The notes: a model not told the origin generated them from the letters alone. A DNA stretch of 48,796 bases from Bacteroidota bacterium (GCA_030706735.1 JAUZNZ010000034.1:1-48796); one strand, 5' to 3'. Counted from the stretch's first letter, positions 8,838-18,060 are shown. Numbers and translations are program-made.

Positions 8838-10196
8838 ATGAAAAGTTCCCGCAGAGATTTTATCCGCAACAGTTCGATGGCCGGGATGGCCACTTATGCA
8901 GGCGCACTGGGGTTCAGTGCGAAAAGCTATCGCAACATCAAGGGCGCAAATGACCGTGTACAGGTAGGTGTGATCGGTTTCTCGGATAGGTTCAAGGACG
9001 CGCATCTGCCGTCCTTTCTGAAATTGTATAAGGAGTTGAATTTTGATATGATCGCGGTTTCGGATATCTGGAAGAAAAAAAGAGAGGATGGCCGTGACCT
9101 GCTGACCAGCCGGCTTGGTCATCCGGTTAAGGCATGCATAAACAATGATGAACTCTATGCCATAAAGGATGTAGATGCCGTGATGATCAGCACGGCCGAT
9201 TTTCAGCATGCCTGGCATACGGTGGAGGCAGTAAAGGCGGGCCGGGATACCTATACCGAAAAACCATTGGCAGAAACGATGGAGGACAATCGCGCCGTGC
9301 TGAAAACCGTGAAGGAATCCGGAAAGATCGTTCAGATCGGTTCGCAGCGGAGAAGCGGGGCCAATTATCATGCGGCGGCCGATTTCATCAGTTCCGGCAA
9401 ATTCGGCCCGATCATGATGGTCGAACTTACCTGGAATGTGAATCAGCCCGGGCGCTGGCGGAGGCCTGGCCTTGTCGCCCAGATGAAGGAAGAAGATACG
9501 GATTGGAAAAGATTTTTGATCAACCGTCCTTACGAGCCTTTCGATGCGCGCAAGCACCTGGAGTTCCGGCTTTTCTGGCCCTATTCATCCGGCATCCCGG
9601 GACAGTGGATGAGCCATCAGATCGATACAGTGCATTGGTTTTCCGGTTTTCCGCATCCGCGAAGCGTGTCCGCGAACGGAGGCATCTATTGCTGGAAGGA
9701 TGGTAGGAAGAATGCGGATACTCTGACGGCTGTTTTCGACTATGGCCCGCTAAATGACCTGTCTACCGGTTTCCAGGTCATGTTTACCTCGAGATTTTCC
9801 AACGCAGCCGGCGATGTCAAGGAGATCTATTATTCCAACGGCGGCGAGCTCAACCTCGATACCAATAAGATATCCTCTACCGGAGGTCTGACGGAAAAAT
9901 ATGCCTCCGCCATGGGCATGCATGCCAACCTGCTTCCGGAACTTTCGCTCTCTCAACTGGAGGAAAAAGCATCCACCGAAGCAGCCACGGGAGTCGACAG
10001 TCTCACGCTATCTCATATACGCAATTGGATGGAGTGCGTACGCAGCAGGAAGCAACCCAATGCCCCGATCGAGGCCGGCTATAACCATGCCATTGCCGTG
10101 ATCATGGCCAATGCCGCTTACCGGACGGGCGAGCGCGTGACCTTCGACGAGAAGACGCAGGAAGTCATGGCCGGAGGCAAGGTTTTTAAATATTAG
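8838..10196 (+). CDS. Gfo/Idh/MocA family oxidoreductase with Tat signal
   Basis: A 452-residue NAD(P)-dependent sugar oxidoreductase-type protein. The N-terminus carries a twin-arginine signal (SRRDFIRNSS followed by GMATYAGALGF), so it is probably exported folded with its cofactor bound. The Rossmann domain begins near residue 38 (VQVGVIGFSDR), where the usual GxGxxG is degenerate. The family's TEKPLAE motif, whose Lys is catalytic in relatives, is present, and the C-terminal alpha/beta domain follows. The substrate is unknown; a sugar or cyclitol is likely. The next gene starts 13 bp downstream behind an AGGAG sequence, so they form an operon, and the PmoA-like gene diverges upstream. Confidence 0.9.
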   Translation: MKSSRRDFIRNSSMAGMATYAGALGFSAKSYRNIKGANDRVQVGVIGFSDRFKDAHLPSFLKLYKELNFDMIAVSDIWKKKREDGRDLLTSRLGHPVKACINNDELYAIKDVDAVMISTADFQHAWHTVEAVKAGRDTYTEKPLAETMEDNRAVLKTVKESGKIVQIGSQRRSGANYHAAADFISSGKFGPIMMVELTWNVNQPGRWRRPGLVAQMKEEDTDWKRFLINRPYEPFDARKHLEFRLFWPYSSGIPGQWMSHQIDTVHWFSGFPHPRSVSANGGIYCWKDGRKNADTLTAVFDYGPLNDLSTGFQVMFTSRFSNAAGDVKEIYYSNGGELNLDTNKISSTGGLTEKYASAMGMHANLLPELSLSQLEEKASTEAATGVDSLTLSHIRNWMECVRSRKQPNAPIEAGYNHAIAVIMANAAYRTGERVTFDEKTQEVMAGGKVFKY

Positions 10197-10209
10197 GAGC
10201 ACGCATACC

Positions 10210-11184
10210 ATGAAGGCATTGGTCATCAATGGAAAGAATGAGCCCCTGTCATTGGAGACAAGGGATGAACCGCGGACAGGCGAAGGCGAGGCCATAGTAA
10301 AGATACATGCAGCCGCCCTGAACCATCGGGACCTCTGGATCCAAAAGGGCATGTACGCGGGACTCAGGTATCCGATCATACCGGGCTCGGATGGGGCGGG
10401 GCTGCTGATCGGATCGGACAAGCCGGTTATTATCAATCCCTCCATTAACTGGGGCGATAAGCCCGGTCACCAGGATCAGCAGTCGTTCCGTATCCTGGGT
10501 TTGCCTGACGACGGAACTTTCGCCGAATATGTAAAAGTGCCTGCAAGCAACATCGTGGAAAAGCCGGCGCATTTATCCTTTGAAGAGGCCGCCGCCTTGC
10601 CGCTGGCGGGGTTGACTGCCTATCGCGCTGTGTTCATACGGGCGCAGGTGCGTGAAAGGGAAAAGGTGCTGATCACCGGTATCGGCGGAGGAGTAGCGTT
10701 GTTTGCGCTTCAATTCGCATTGGCTGCCGGCGCGCAGGTATACGTCACAACGAGTGATGGAGAGAAAATGCGGGATGCTCTTTCGATGGGCGCGCGGGAT
10801 GCAGTAAATTATAAAGACGACAATTGGGCACAGGAGTTGCAAGAACTGGCCGGTTCCTTCGACGTCATCATTGACGGGGCGGGAGGAGACGGAATGAATA
10901 TGCTGATGAACCTTGCCTCTCCCGGCGGAAGGTTGGTTTTTTACGGGGCGACCCGCGGCAATCCATCGAACGTAGAAGTCAGACGCATATTCTGGAAGCA
11001 GCTTAACATCCTGGGATCGACCATGGGCAGTCCCGAAGATTTTGACGCGATGGTCGCCTTCGTAAACCGTCATCATATCAGGCCGATCGTGGACCGGGTC
11101 TTTCCGCTCGCGGAGGGGGAAGCCGCCATGCGCCATATGGACGAATCACGTCAGTTCGGAAAGATCGTGCTGAAGGTCTTGTGA
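10210..11184 (+). CDS. MDR-family NAD(P)H:quinone oxidoreductase-like dehydrogenase
   Basis: A 324-residue medium-chain dehydrogenase/reductase. It has an N-terminal GroES-like domain (IVKIHAAALNHRDLWIQKG; YPIIPGSDGAG) and a Rossmann domain with the nucleotide motif VLITGIGGGVALFALQFA near residue 155. The catalytic zinc ligands GHE and the structural-zinc Cys cluster of true alcohol dehydrogenases are absent, placing it with zinc-free quinone oxidoreductase/enoyl-reductase-like members. AGGAG lies about 10 bp before the ATG. It follows the Gfo/Idh gene closely, so it may act on the same substrate pathway (inference). It converges with pgk, 19 bp between the stops. Confidence 0.87.
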   Translation: MKALVINGKNEPLSLETRDEPRTGEGEAIVKIHAAALNHRDLWIQKGMYAGLRYPIIPGSDGAGLLIGSDKPVIINPSINWGDKPGHQDQQSFRILGLPDDGTFAEYVKVPASNIVEKPAHLSFEEAAALPLAGLTAYRAVFIRAQVREREKVLITGIGGGVALFALQFALAAGAQVYVTTSDGEKMRDALSMGARDAVNYKDDNWAQELQELAGSFDVIIDGAGGDGMNMLMNLASPGGRLVFYGATRGNPSNVEVRRIFWKQLNILGSTMGSPEDFDAMVAFVNRHHIRPIVDRVFPLAEGEAAMRHMDESRQFGKIVLKVL

Positions 11185-11203
11185 AATGTCAGTAAGGCAT
11201 CCA

Positions 11204-12490
11204 TCAGTCCTGGATGGCGGCAATCCCCGGCAGGGTCTTGCCTTCAAAATATTCGAGCATCGCGCCACCTCCGGTCGAAACATAGCTTACTTTATCCGCA
11301 TAGCCGAATTGATTTACGGCTGCAACCGAATCGCCACCTCCCACCAATGAAAAAGCTCCTTTTGCCGTGGCCTCCGCCACCGCCTTGGCGATGCATTTGG
11401 TTCCGCGTTGGAATTTAGCCATTTCAAAGACTCCCATTGGCCCGTTCCAAAGGATCGTCTTTGATCGATGGATGACATTTGTGAATTGCTCGCAGGCATT
11501 CTCTCCGATATCGAGCCCCATCCAACCATCCGGAATATTGTTGGACGGCGCGGTGGAATCGTTGGCGGCCGCATCGAACTTATCCGCAATGATGGAATCT
11601 GAAGGAAGGTGGATGCAGACCCCTTTTTCTTCCGCCTTTTTCAACAACCCGAGGGCCATTTCAAGACGGTCCTCCTCGCAAAGCGAATTCCCTATCTTCC
11701 CGCCCTGCGCCTTCATGAAGGTGTAGGCCATGCCCCCTCCGATGATAATATCGGTCGCTCTCTCCAGCAGGTTCTCTATAATGAGGATCTTATCAGATAC
11801 TTTTGCGCCCCCGATGATGGCTGCAAAAGGCTTTTTCGCCTGATGCAGTACTTTTTCCGCACTTTTTACTTCACTCTCCATCAGCAGGCCGAACATCCTC
11901 TTGTCCTTCGGAAAAAATTCTGCTATGACAGCCGTAGAGGCATGAGCGCGGTGCGCCGTTCCAAAAGCATCATTGACATAGACCGTACCCAGTTTGGCCA
12001 ACTTGCCTGCAAATGTCTTGTCTCCCTTTTCCTCCTCCTTATAAAACCGCAGGTTTTCCAGCAGGAGCACCTGGCCTGGTTTAAGGCTTTGGGCCGCCTG
12101 TTCCGCCTTTTCCCCGATGCAGTCATCGACGAAGAAAACATTTACCAGCGCATCGGCAGGCTTGCCGCGGGGGTCGTTGGCTGTCTGGGGGCCGGGGCTG
12201 TCCACTCCACCTGGTCTGCCCGTGAGGTTTCTCACCCGGTTGAGTAGTTCCTTCAGATGGGGTACGAGATGCTTCAGTGAGTATTTGTCCGCCGGCCCGT
12301 CCTTTGGCCTGCCCAGGTGGCTCATCAGGATGACGCTGCCGCCGTCGGCAAGGATCTTGCGGATCGTGGGCACGGCCGCCCGCATGCGCGTATCGTCCGT
12401 GATCTCATATTTATCGTTGAGCGGAACGTTGAAGTCCACGCGGATAAGGGCCCTTTGATTGGCAAAATTGTACTGGCTGAATGAGGTCAT
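11204..12490 (-). CDS. pgk: Phosphoglycerate kinase with an unusual N-domain insertion
   Basis: Transfers phosphate from 1,3-bisphosphoglycerate to ADP in glycolysis. Family motifs run in order: RVDFNVPLN near the start, [23 protein letters not shown] and the C-terminal GGGDSVAAV nucleotide loop. At 428 residues it is about 30 longer than usual. The excess lies between [11 protein letters not shown] and FFVDDCIG (about residues 88-118) and is rich in Gly, Pro, Arg and Asp. The rest aligns by eye without gaps, so the enzyme is probably active, with the insert as a surface loop. It starts 9 bp after gapA, in one operon. Confidence 0.96.
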   Translation of the reverse strand: MTSFSQYNFANQRALIRVDFNVPLNDKYEITDDTRMRAAVPTIRKILADGGSVILMSHLGRPKDGPADKYSLKHLVPHLKELLNRVRNLTGRPGGVDSPGPQTANDPRGKPADALVNVFFVDDCIGEKAEQAAQSLKPGQVLLLENLRFYKEEEKGDKTFAGKLAKLGTVYVNDAFGTAHRAHASTAVIAEFFPKDKRMFGLLMESEVKSAEKVLHQAKKPFAAIIGGAKVSDKILIIENLLERATDIIIGGGMAYTFMKAQGGKIGNSLCEEDRLEMALGLLKKAEEKGVCIHLPSDSIIADKFDAAANDSTAPSNNIPDGWMGLDIGENACEQFTNVIHRSKTILWNGPMGVFEMAKFQRGTKCIAKAVAEATAKGAFSLVGGGDSVAAVNQFGYADKVSYVSTGGGAMLEYFEGKTLPGIAAIQD

Positions 12491-12499
12491 AGATTTCTC

Positions 12500-13513
12500 T
12501 TATTTCGAGATCAGTTTGGCGAAATAATTCACCGTGCGGACGAGTTGGCTGACATAGCTCATTTCATTGTCATACCAGCTAACCGTTTTCACCAGCTGCT
12601 GATCGCCTACCGTCAGCACCTTCGTCTGGGTCCCGTCGTATAAAGAACCGTAGGCAATACCGATGATATCACTGCTCACGATCTCGTCTTCCGTATACCC
12701 GAAACTTTCATTGCTGGAGGCCTTCATGGCGGCGTTCACTTCTTCGGCGGTCACCTTCTTGTTCAGGATGGTAGTTAATTCGGTCAGTGAACCGGTCAGC
12801 GTGGGAACGCGTTGTGCGGAGCCGTCCAGCTTACCCTTCAGTTTAGGCAATACCAGGCCGATAGCCTTGGCCGCGCCGGTGCTGTTGGGAACGATATTGG
12901 CAGCCGCCGCGCGGGCGCGCCGCAGATCGCCTTTCGGATGAGGTGCGTCCTGTGTATTCTGGTCATTGGTGTAGGCATGGATGGTCAGCATAAATCCAAC
13001 TACAATCCCGAACTTGTCATCGAGCACTTTCGCCATGGGAGCCAGACAGTTGGTCGTGCAGGAGGCGCAGCTGATAATGGTCTCGCTTCCGTCCAGGATA
13101 TCATGATTGACGTTAAATACGATCGTCTTCAGATCGCCGGTTGCGGGGGCGGATATCACGACACGTTTTGCGCCTGCAGTCAGGTGCGCTGCGGCCTTTT
13201 CCTTATCCGTAAAAAAACCGGTGCATTCCAGGACGACATCGACATCATGTTGTTTCCAGGGTATTTCTGCGGGGTTCTTTTGCGTATATATCTTTATCTC
13301 TTCTCCGTTTACAATGATCGAATTCTCTGTTGCCTTCACTTCCTCGTCAAAACGGCCCTGCGCGCTGTCGTATTTCAACAGGTGAGCCAATACTTTCGGA
13401 CTGGTTAAATCGTTGATCGCCACGACGTCTATTCCCTTCATTTTGTGGATCTGGCGAAATACCAACCGCCCGATCCTGCCAAAGCCATTAATAGCAACTT
13501 TAACTGAGCTCAT
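12500..13513 (-). CDS. gapA: Type I glyceraldehyde-3-phosphate dehydrogenase
   Basis: Oxidises glyceraldehyde-3-phosphate to 1,3-bisphosphoglycerate. The 337-residue protein has the NAD motif INGFGRIGR, Asp 35 (INDL), which favours NAD over NADP, and the active-site SCASCTTNC with catalytic Cys 152. The His of the HAYTNDQ segment and the C-terminal WYDNEMSY motif are also present. All catalytic residues look intact and length is normal. It heads the gapA-pgk operon; a TAACTTTG box lies 35 bp upstream of the start. Confidence 0.97.
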   Translation of the reverse strand: MSSVKVAINGFGRIGRLVFRQIHKMKGIDVVAINDLTSPKVLAHLLKYDSAQGRFDEEVKATENSIIVNGEEIKIYTQKNPAEIPWKQHDVDVVLECTGFFTDKEKAAAHLTAGAKRVVISAPATGDLKTIVFNVNHDILDGSETIISCASCTTNCLAPMAKVLDDKFGIVVGFMLTIHAYTNDQNTQDAPHPKGDLRRARAAAANIVPNSTGAAKAIGLVLPKLKGKLDGSAQRVPTLTGSLTELTTILNKKVTAEEVNAAMKASSNESFGYTEDEIVSSDIIGIAYGSLYDGTQTKVLTVGDQQLVKTVSWYDNEMSYVSQLVRTVNYFAKLISK

Positions 13514-13547
13514 AGTTAGACTGTTTGGGTTTTAAAATTTAAGGCCA

Positions 13548-13555
13548 CAAAGTTA
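13548..13555 (-). promoter_or_regulatory. -7 promoter box for gapA-pgk
   Basis: TAACTTTG on the minus strand matches TAnnTTTG. The -33 box is weak: the nearest candidate is TTTA at 13583-13580, with a 24-bp spacer. The remainder of the 250-bp space to the tRNA holds no gene. Confidence 0.5.
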
Positions 13556-13687
13556 TGCTATTGCAGGATTATGGCAGTGTAAATTTTTGATCGTTTCTGT
13601 CAATAGTACACCGAGCTTGTGGAGAAGATATTGTCGTCAAACCCTTGATACACATAAAAAAGCCATAAAAGCCGGGCGTTTAAAAAA

Positions 13688-13719
13688 TTTGGAGGATTTT
13701 CGACTTGCCTATATCTTTG
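13688..13719 (+). promoter_or_regulatory. Promoter of tRNA-Glu
   Basis: TTTG (13688-13691), a 20-bp spacer, then TATCTTTG (13712-13719): an exact copy of the consensus seen at the rRNA operon. The tRNA begins 44 bp downstream. Confidence 0.85.
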
Positions 13720-13763
13720 CAGTCCTTTTTACGGAACCTTCGTAAAAGGCAACAGCGCTTAAC

Positions 13764-13835
13764 GCCGCGTTGGTCAATCGGTTAAGACGCCTCCCTTTCA
13801 CGGAGGAATGAGGGGTTCGACTCCCCTACGCGGTA
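13764..13835 (+). tRNA. tRNA-Glu (anticodon TTC)
   Basis: A complete cloverleaf of 72 nt: acceptor GCCGCGT pairs with ACGCGGT; the anticodon stem CCTCC/GGAGG encloses loop CTTTCAC with anticodon TTC; the T arm AGGGG-TTCGACT-CCCCT is intact. Position 1 forms a G-T pair with the acceptor 3' strand. CCA is not encoded. Confidence 0.96.
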
Positions 13836-13852
13836 CAACTCCAGCTTTTCAG

Positions 13853-13890
13853 AAAAACTCATCGGGTTGCTCCACAAAGAGCAACCCGAT
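13853..13890. terminator. Intrinsic terminator hairpin between tRNA-Glu and the TolB-like gene
   Basis: A perfect 12-bp inverted repeat (13861-13872 with 13879-13890) has an A tract on its left flank (13853-13857). Read on the minus strand it is a hairpin followed by T residues, so it best terminates the TolB-like gene. It may also limit tRNA read-through. Confidence 0.75.
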
Positions 13891-13939
13891 GTCATTAAGT
13901 TAAGGCGAAAATGAAGCCTTGGTAAAAGGCTACTGCTAT

Positions 13940-15757
13940 TTACTTTTTCATTGGCATCCACGCCGGGGTTGCTTCTTCATATTGATTATCGGTCAATACC
14001 CTTTTATCCGAACCATCAGCACGCATTACGCATATTTCGCCATATGGTTGCGGATTGAGGGGATGTAATACTGATTCATCTTTAAATCCACCAGACCCAC
14101 TGGCGAAAGCAATCCATTTACCATCGGGCGACCACGCACTGTGCGCGTCGTTCGCCTGGTCTGTTGTAAGCCTTTTTAAACCAGTGCCATCGGGCTTGAT
14201 TGTATAAATATCATAATTATTTTCTCTCTTGCTGGTAAAGGCTATCAGGTCGCCATTTGGCGACCACCCGGGAAAATTGTCATGACTATCCTTAGTAAGG
14301 GTGGTGATTTTGCCAGTTTCCACGTCAACGATAAAAAGACCCTTCACACTATCAGTTGAAGCGCGGTACACAATTTTCCTGCCATCCGGCGACCAGGAGG
14401 GAAAACCATAATTGCCTTTGCCATCTGTAAGGAGCTTAAAACCGCTTCCATCACTGTTAACGACAGCAATATCAGCAATCGCCGGCCCCATGTGTGCTTG
14501 AAAGAAATGGCCAAAGCCAAAGGCAATTTTATCTCCTTTTGGGGAGTAAGCAGGCGCCAGGGCGCTTTTTACAGAGTCGCCAAATAATATAGACCGGTGC
14601 GTGCCATCATTTGCATTCATCAGCATGATCTTGTTAACCATAATACCAGCAGTCTTGTCATTACAAATAAGTTGTGAGCCATCGCTGGAAAAGGAAGGGA
14701 ATATGCCTGAGCGAATCAATTGAAAATGTTTATCCCGACTATATAATTTTCCAAATGGAGGTTTCTCAAAATTTTGTTCACGATGAAAAAGCATTTTCCT
14801 TCCATCGGAAGACCATGAGGGACTTTGAAATTCACCGCGTTCGCCTGCTGGCCCAGTCAAAAATTCAATACCACCGTTGGCCCCACCACTGCAATAAGCA
14901 ATCCGGTCAGCAGATACCCAATGCGGCGACCATTTCTCTCCCGGTGTTGAGGTTACAACCGTTCTTTCAGTGGTTTTTAAATCTATGATGGCAATCTGCG
15001 TTCCTCCTTTTAGATCAACGGGAGCGGTAATCTTGTTCACTTCAGCAACCTCCGTTTCATAAATAATTATTTTACTTCCATCGGGGCTCCAGGAAGGGCT
15101 GCCCGCGAAAGCCTGGTTGTGCGTAATCCGACGCAATCCTTTTCCGTTCGTTTGAATTATAAAAATCTCTGTGGAATGGGCTGTTTCGAATCCCACGAAC
15201 CCTTTGGGTTTGTTAGATTCCCGGTCCGAGGAAAAGGCAATCCAATTTCCGTCGGGAGACCATGCCGGGCGGAAATCCCCTGCGGGATCATTGGTAATAT
15301 TTGTAATTTTTTTGGAAGCAATGTCAAGAATATAAATATCTGCCTGCCCGTTCCTGCTTGAGACAAACGCTATCTTTTTTCCATCGGGCGAAAATGCAGC
15401 CTGGTCATCAAATGCCGGATCATTGGTCAATTGTTCCAGTCCTGTTCCATCCGGATGTGCACGGAAAATATCCGCCGAGCCATTTCGTTCGGATGTAAAT
15501 ACAATCCATTTCCCATCGCTGGAAAATGAAGCGTTATAATCAAGTGCAGGATCAGGGAGAAATGGCCTTGTATTGCTGCCATCTGCATCAGCTATAAAAA
15601 TATCCGTATTTATTGGACCGAAGTTGGCAAACGCAAGGTGATATATTGGGTCGGAATCAGATTTATTTGGGGGGATACCTGGCTTTACCCAAGCAAAAGA
15701 AAGGAGGGTAGCACAAAACAAAAACAGTACTATCGAAATTAAGTGTTGCTTTGTCAT
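13940..15757 (-). CDS. TolB-like beta-propeller protein (PD40/WD40-like repeats), secreted
   Basis: A 605-residue exported protein beginning with a hydrophobic signal (MTKQHLISIVLFLFCATLLS). The ATG at 15757 is preferred over an upstream TTG. At least ten repeats of the type SPDGKKIAFVSSRNG are visible (SSDGKWIVFTSERN, SPDGNWIAFSSDRE, SPDGRKIVYRAS, SPNGDLIAFTSKRE and others), the signature of TolB/PD40 propellers, probably making one or two propellers. No peptidase or lytic domain is attached, so it is likely a binding scaffold in the periplasm or at the surface. Codon use looks AT-richer than neighbouring genes, which may mark transfer. Confidence 0.87.
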   Translation of the reverse strand: MTKQHLISIVLFLFCATLLSFAWVKPGIPPNKSDSDPIYHLAFANFGPINTDIFIADADGSNTRPFLPDPALDYNASFSSDGKWIVFTSERNGSADIFRAHPDGTGLEQLTNDPAFDDQAAFSPDGKKIAFVSSRNGQADIYILDIASKKITNITNDPAGDFRPAWSPDGNWIAFSSDRESNKPKGFVGFETAHSTEIFIIQTNGKGLRRITHNQAFAGSPSWSPDGSKIIIYETEVAEVNKITAPVDLKGGTQIAIIDLKTTERTVVTSTPGEKWSPHWVSADRIAYCSGGANGGIEFLTGPAGERGEFQSPSWSSDGRKMLFHREQNFEKPPFGKLYSRDKHFQLIRSGIFPSFSSDGSQLICNDKTAGIMVNKIMLMNANDGTHRSILFGDSVKSALAPAYSPKGDKIAFGFGHFFQAHMGPAIADIAVVNSDGSGFKLLTDGKGNYGFPSWSPDGRKIVYRASTDSVKGLFIVDVETGKITTLTKDSHDNFPGWSPNGDLIAFTSKRENNYDIYTIKPDGTGLKRLTTDQANDAHSAWSPDGKWIAFASGSGGFKDESVLHPLNPQPYGEICVMRADGSDKRVLTDNQYEEATPAWMPMKK

Positions 15758-15866
15758 TTTCTTTGCATTAATGAAGAGCAAAAATGTGAATTAAAAAAAT
15801 CAAGCTCCGTTCAAGATATGCATTTTTTTCCTAAATTTTGGCCTGTTAACTGTATCATGATGCGAC

Positions 15867-15882
15867 AGAATGTATGCATTCT
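15867..15882. promoter_or_regulatory. Palindrome upstream of the TolB-like gene
   Basis: AGAATG-TATG-CATTCT is a perfect 6-bp inverted repeat about 110 bp upstream of the TolB-like start and 30 bp after the hydrolase stop. It lacks a T tract, so an operator is more likely than a terminator. The regulator is unknown; the Crp/Fnr gene nearby is one candidate. Confidence 0.3.
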
Positions 15883-15911
15883 TAAATACGGACCGTGATC
15901 CAGACAGCTGC

Positions 15912-16724
15912 TCATGCCCTGATGAAATCGGCGATCTCGGCCAATGCTCTCCGGGAGGCTGCTTTGTGGATGTCCTTCTTCAGCCATAAATGGGGTTGAT
16001 CGTCGTAAATACTCAACTTAGATCTGCTCTGAACAGCTTTGATGTCATTATAAAAATGCTTACTGTCATCCAACAGTATTTCATTCGTACCCACCATAAT
16101 GAGCACAGGCGGGAATTGGGTAAGCACCGCATTTCCCGGGCTCGAAACCTCAAGGGGGAATTCCCCTGTATAAGCCAGGGCAAACATTTGGAGCATGTCC
16201 TTGTTGACGTAGTGGTCCAGTTGGGCGTTTTCTTCAATCGACGGATTCTTGCATTCCAGATCGATCCATGGAGAAATCAATACGACAGCGTCTGGCAACG
16301 GGAGGGATATTTTGAGCATTTCTCCAATGGCGGAAACGACCAAGCTGCCTCCGGCACTGTCTCCAATAAGGTCTATCTGATATCCCGGACGATGGCTGGC
16401 TAATTCACGATAAACAGTTAATACGTCATTCAGGCCAGCGGGATAGGGATTCTCCGGCGCCAAGGCATAGTCTACAAAAAGAACTTTCGCATGTAGTTTC
16501 TTTGCAAAGTGACTGACCATCCTCCCATGCGTTCTGATAGATCCCATGGCGAAGCCTCCGCCATGAAGGTAAATAATGATCCTGTCCCGGGTCGGGTCTT
16601 CCGGGGTAAACCAGTAACAATTTACTCCAGCGATCATAGCCTGCATTATGGTTACTGTCGGCTCATTGTCATAGGGATGAGGCTTGTGCTCATAGCTTTC
16701 CCTACTTTGTAGTACGTATTCCAT
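15912..16724 (-). CDS. Alpha/beta hydrolase, HSL-type esterase
   Basis: A 270-residue serine hydrolase of the hormone-sensitive-lipase group. The oxyanion motif HGGG is at residues 54-57 and the nucleophile Ser 123 sits in GDSAGG. A plausible Asp lies in GTNEILLDD and the His in QPHLW, so the triad looks complete. No signal peptide is seen, so it is probably a cytoplasmic carboxylesterase acting on small esters. It follows the Crp/Fnr gene by 85 bp on the same strand, suggesting that regulator may govern it. Confidence 0.9.
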   Translation of the reverse strand: MEYVLQSRESYEHKPHPYDNEPTVTIMQAMIAGVNCYWFTPEDPTRDRIIIYLHGGGFAMGSIRTHGRMVSHFAKKLHAKVLFVDYALAPENPYPAGLNDVLTVYRELASHRPGYQIDLIGDSAGGSLVVSAIGEMLKISLPLPDAVVLISPWIDLECKNPSIEENAQLDHYVNKDMLQMFALAYTGEFPLEVSSPGNAVLTQFPPVLIMVGTNEILLDDSKHFYNDIKAVQSRSKLSIYDDQPHLWLKKDIHKAASRRALAEIADFIRA

Positions 16725-16809
16725 GATTCGTTTTTTTACTTAGAGCAAATCTAGCGTCCAATCATGGAACCGACGTATAAGGTAGTTTAATAAACAGGCT
16801 TAAAATAGT

Positions 16810-17403
16810 TTAAGGGCGACCTCCTTTCAATGAAATTTCCTTGCGGATCATGCTCAGGAATTCAGGGGTGATCCCCAGATAAGAGGCAATTTGGGTGTTA
16901 GGCAATCTTTGCGACAATACCGGATATTGACGTAGAAAGGAGAGATATCGTTCTTCGGCTGTAGAACTGACCATTTGTAACAATCGGTTCTCCAATTCGG
17001 CATACCTGGTCTCTACGATTACCCTAAAATTCCTATCGAACTTTGGATACGTTCTGAAAAAATAGATAAGGTCTGGCCGGCTTATCTGCAAAATGGTCGA
17101 AGGTTCGATTGCCTCAACGTTTACATTACTTTTCTTTCCCGAGTAAAAGCTGTCGATGATCATGATCCAGTCACTCTCCGCGGAAAATTGCAGATTGTGT
17201 TCCACACCCTTTTTATCGACCTGGAATACTTTGAAACATCCATCCACGACAAAAGTGTAATGTCTGCACACCTCATCTTCGGTCAGAATGAGCTGTCTTC
17301 GTTTGATCCTCCGTTCAATTGCTCTCTCTTTTAAATCTGCTCTTTCTGGCTCGTCCAGGGGAAGGTACCTATCAAAACTGGCAAATAATTTATCTATGGA
17401 CAC
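16810..17403 (-). CDS. Crp/Fnr family transcriptional regulator
   Basis: A 197-residue regulator with an N-terminal cyclic-nucleotide-binding-type beta roll (about 25-115: RQLILTEDEVCRHYTFVVDGCFKVFQV) and a C-terminal winged helix (LPNTQIASYLGITPEFLSMIRKEI). It lacks the full PRGELA-like cAMP motif (it reads AESDWIMIIDSF) and N-terminal Fe-S cysteines, so the ligand is unknown, as for many Bacteroidota members. Translation must start at GTG 17403 or further in, since an in-frame TAA lies two codons before it. It lies in a divergent region with the MarR gene and upstream of the esterase. Confidence 0.88.
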   Translation of the reverse strand: MSIDKLFASFDRYLPLDEPERADLKERAIERRIKRRQLILTEDEVCRHYTFVVDGCFKVFQVDKKGVEHNLQFSAESDWIMIIDSFYSGKKSNVNVEAIEPSTILQISRPDLIYFFRTYPKFDRNFRVIVETRYAELENRLLQMVSSTAEERYLSFLRQYPVLSQRLPNTQIASYLGITPEFLSMIRKEISLKGGRP

Positions 17404-17536
17404 GGTTTATCAGATTGCTTTAACCTAAAAATACGCCACTTTTTGTAGTACTTTGGCTTATGCCCTTCCCAAATCCGGCCAAAAAGTTCGCTAGTTCATG
17501 ACGGACAACCACTCTCGTTTGAGTCTTGCCGTTTCC

Positions 17537-17544
17537 TATATTTG
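17537..17544 (+). promoter_or_regulatory. Possible -7 box of the MarR gene
   Basis: TATATTTG fits TAnnTTTG. The nearest TTTG upstream (17518-17521) leaves only 15 bp, shorter than the 19-20 bp at stable RNA genes, so the promoter is uncertain. The 213 bp between the Crp/Fnr and MarR starts hold no gene. Confidence 0.35.
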
Positions 17545-17616
17545 CAACAGCACCGTCGTCGGTACGAAGAAATCGACACTCCCGGTTCAAATCATTCAAT
17601 AAAAAGCAATCTTCGG

Positions 17617-18060
17617 ATGCCTGTTAAAGAAGAAAATAAAGTACGCTTCATTTCAGCCATGTTTGAATTAGTCAGGACCATAAAAAATGAATCCGAAATA
17701 TCCGGTAAATTATGTGGGGGACTAAATGAAAAAGAATTATTCATCATCCTGTTCGTCGGTCAAAATAAAAATGTAAAGATGAGTGATATAGCCGATGGTC
17801 TGGAAGCTCCATTGAGTACTCTTACGAGTATCGTCGATAAGTTGGTGGAAAAAAAATATTTATTACGCGACCACTCTGTTGAAGACCGAAGAATAGTAAA
17901 CGTGTCGCTGACACCAAATGGCAAAAAAGCGTATAAAATTTCTTTAGACCGCAAGCAAATAATGGCTGAAAAAGTTCTGACGCAATTTAATGAAAAAGAA
18001 CAAGATACGTTCATTGAGCACCTGAATAAACTAGCAGCTTCCATAAGCTCAAAAAAATAA
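17617..18060 (+). CDS. MarR family transcriptional regulator
   Basis: A 147-residue winged-helix regulator of normal MarR length. The helix-turn-helix (MSDIADGLEAPLSTLTSIVDKLVEKKYL) and the wing with DRRIVNVSLTPNGKKAY are clear. The ATG at 17617 (MPVKEENK) is chosen; an upstream TTG would add 25 unrelated residues. It precedes the two short-chain dehydrogenase genes by 79 bp on the same strand, and MarR proteins often control adjacent redox enzymes, so it may regulate them (inference). Base composition looks AT-richer than the dehydrogenases. Confidence 0.9.
   Translation: MPVKEENKVRFISAMFELVRTIKNESEISGKLCGGLNEKELFIILFVGQNKNVKMSDIADGLEAPLSTLTSIVDKLVEKKYLLRDHSVEDRRIVNVSLTPNGKKAYKISLDRKQIMAEKVLTQFNEKEQDTFIEHLNKLAASISSKK

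Noticed and set aside
12222-12235. Palindrome GTGAG-GTTT-CTCAC inside pgk as a mobile-element end
   Set aside because: It is only 5 bp per arm and lies at one edge of the extra segment, with no matching end or target duplication found, so a transposon claim is not supported.
11604-12247. Plus-strand open frames opposite pgk
   Set aside because: The PGK motifs are continuous on the minus strand; the plus frames are shadows.
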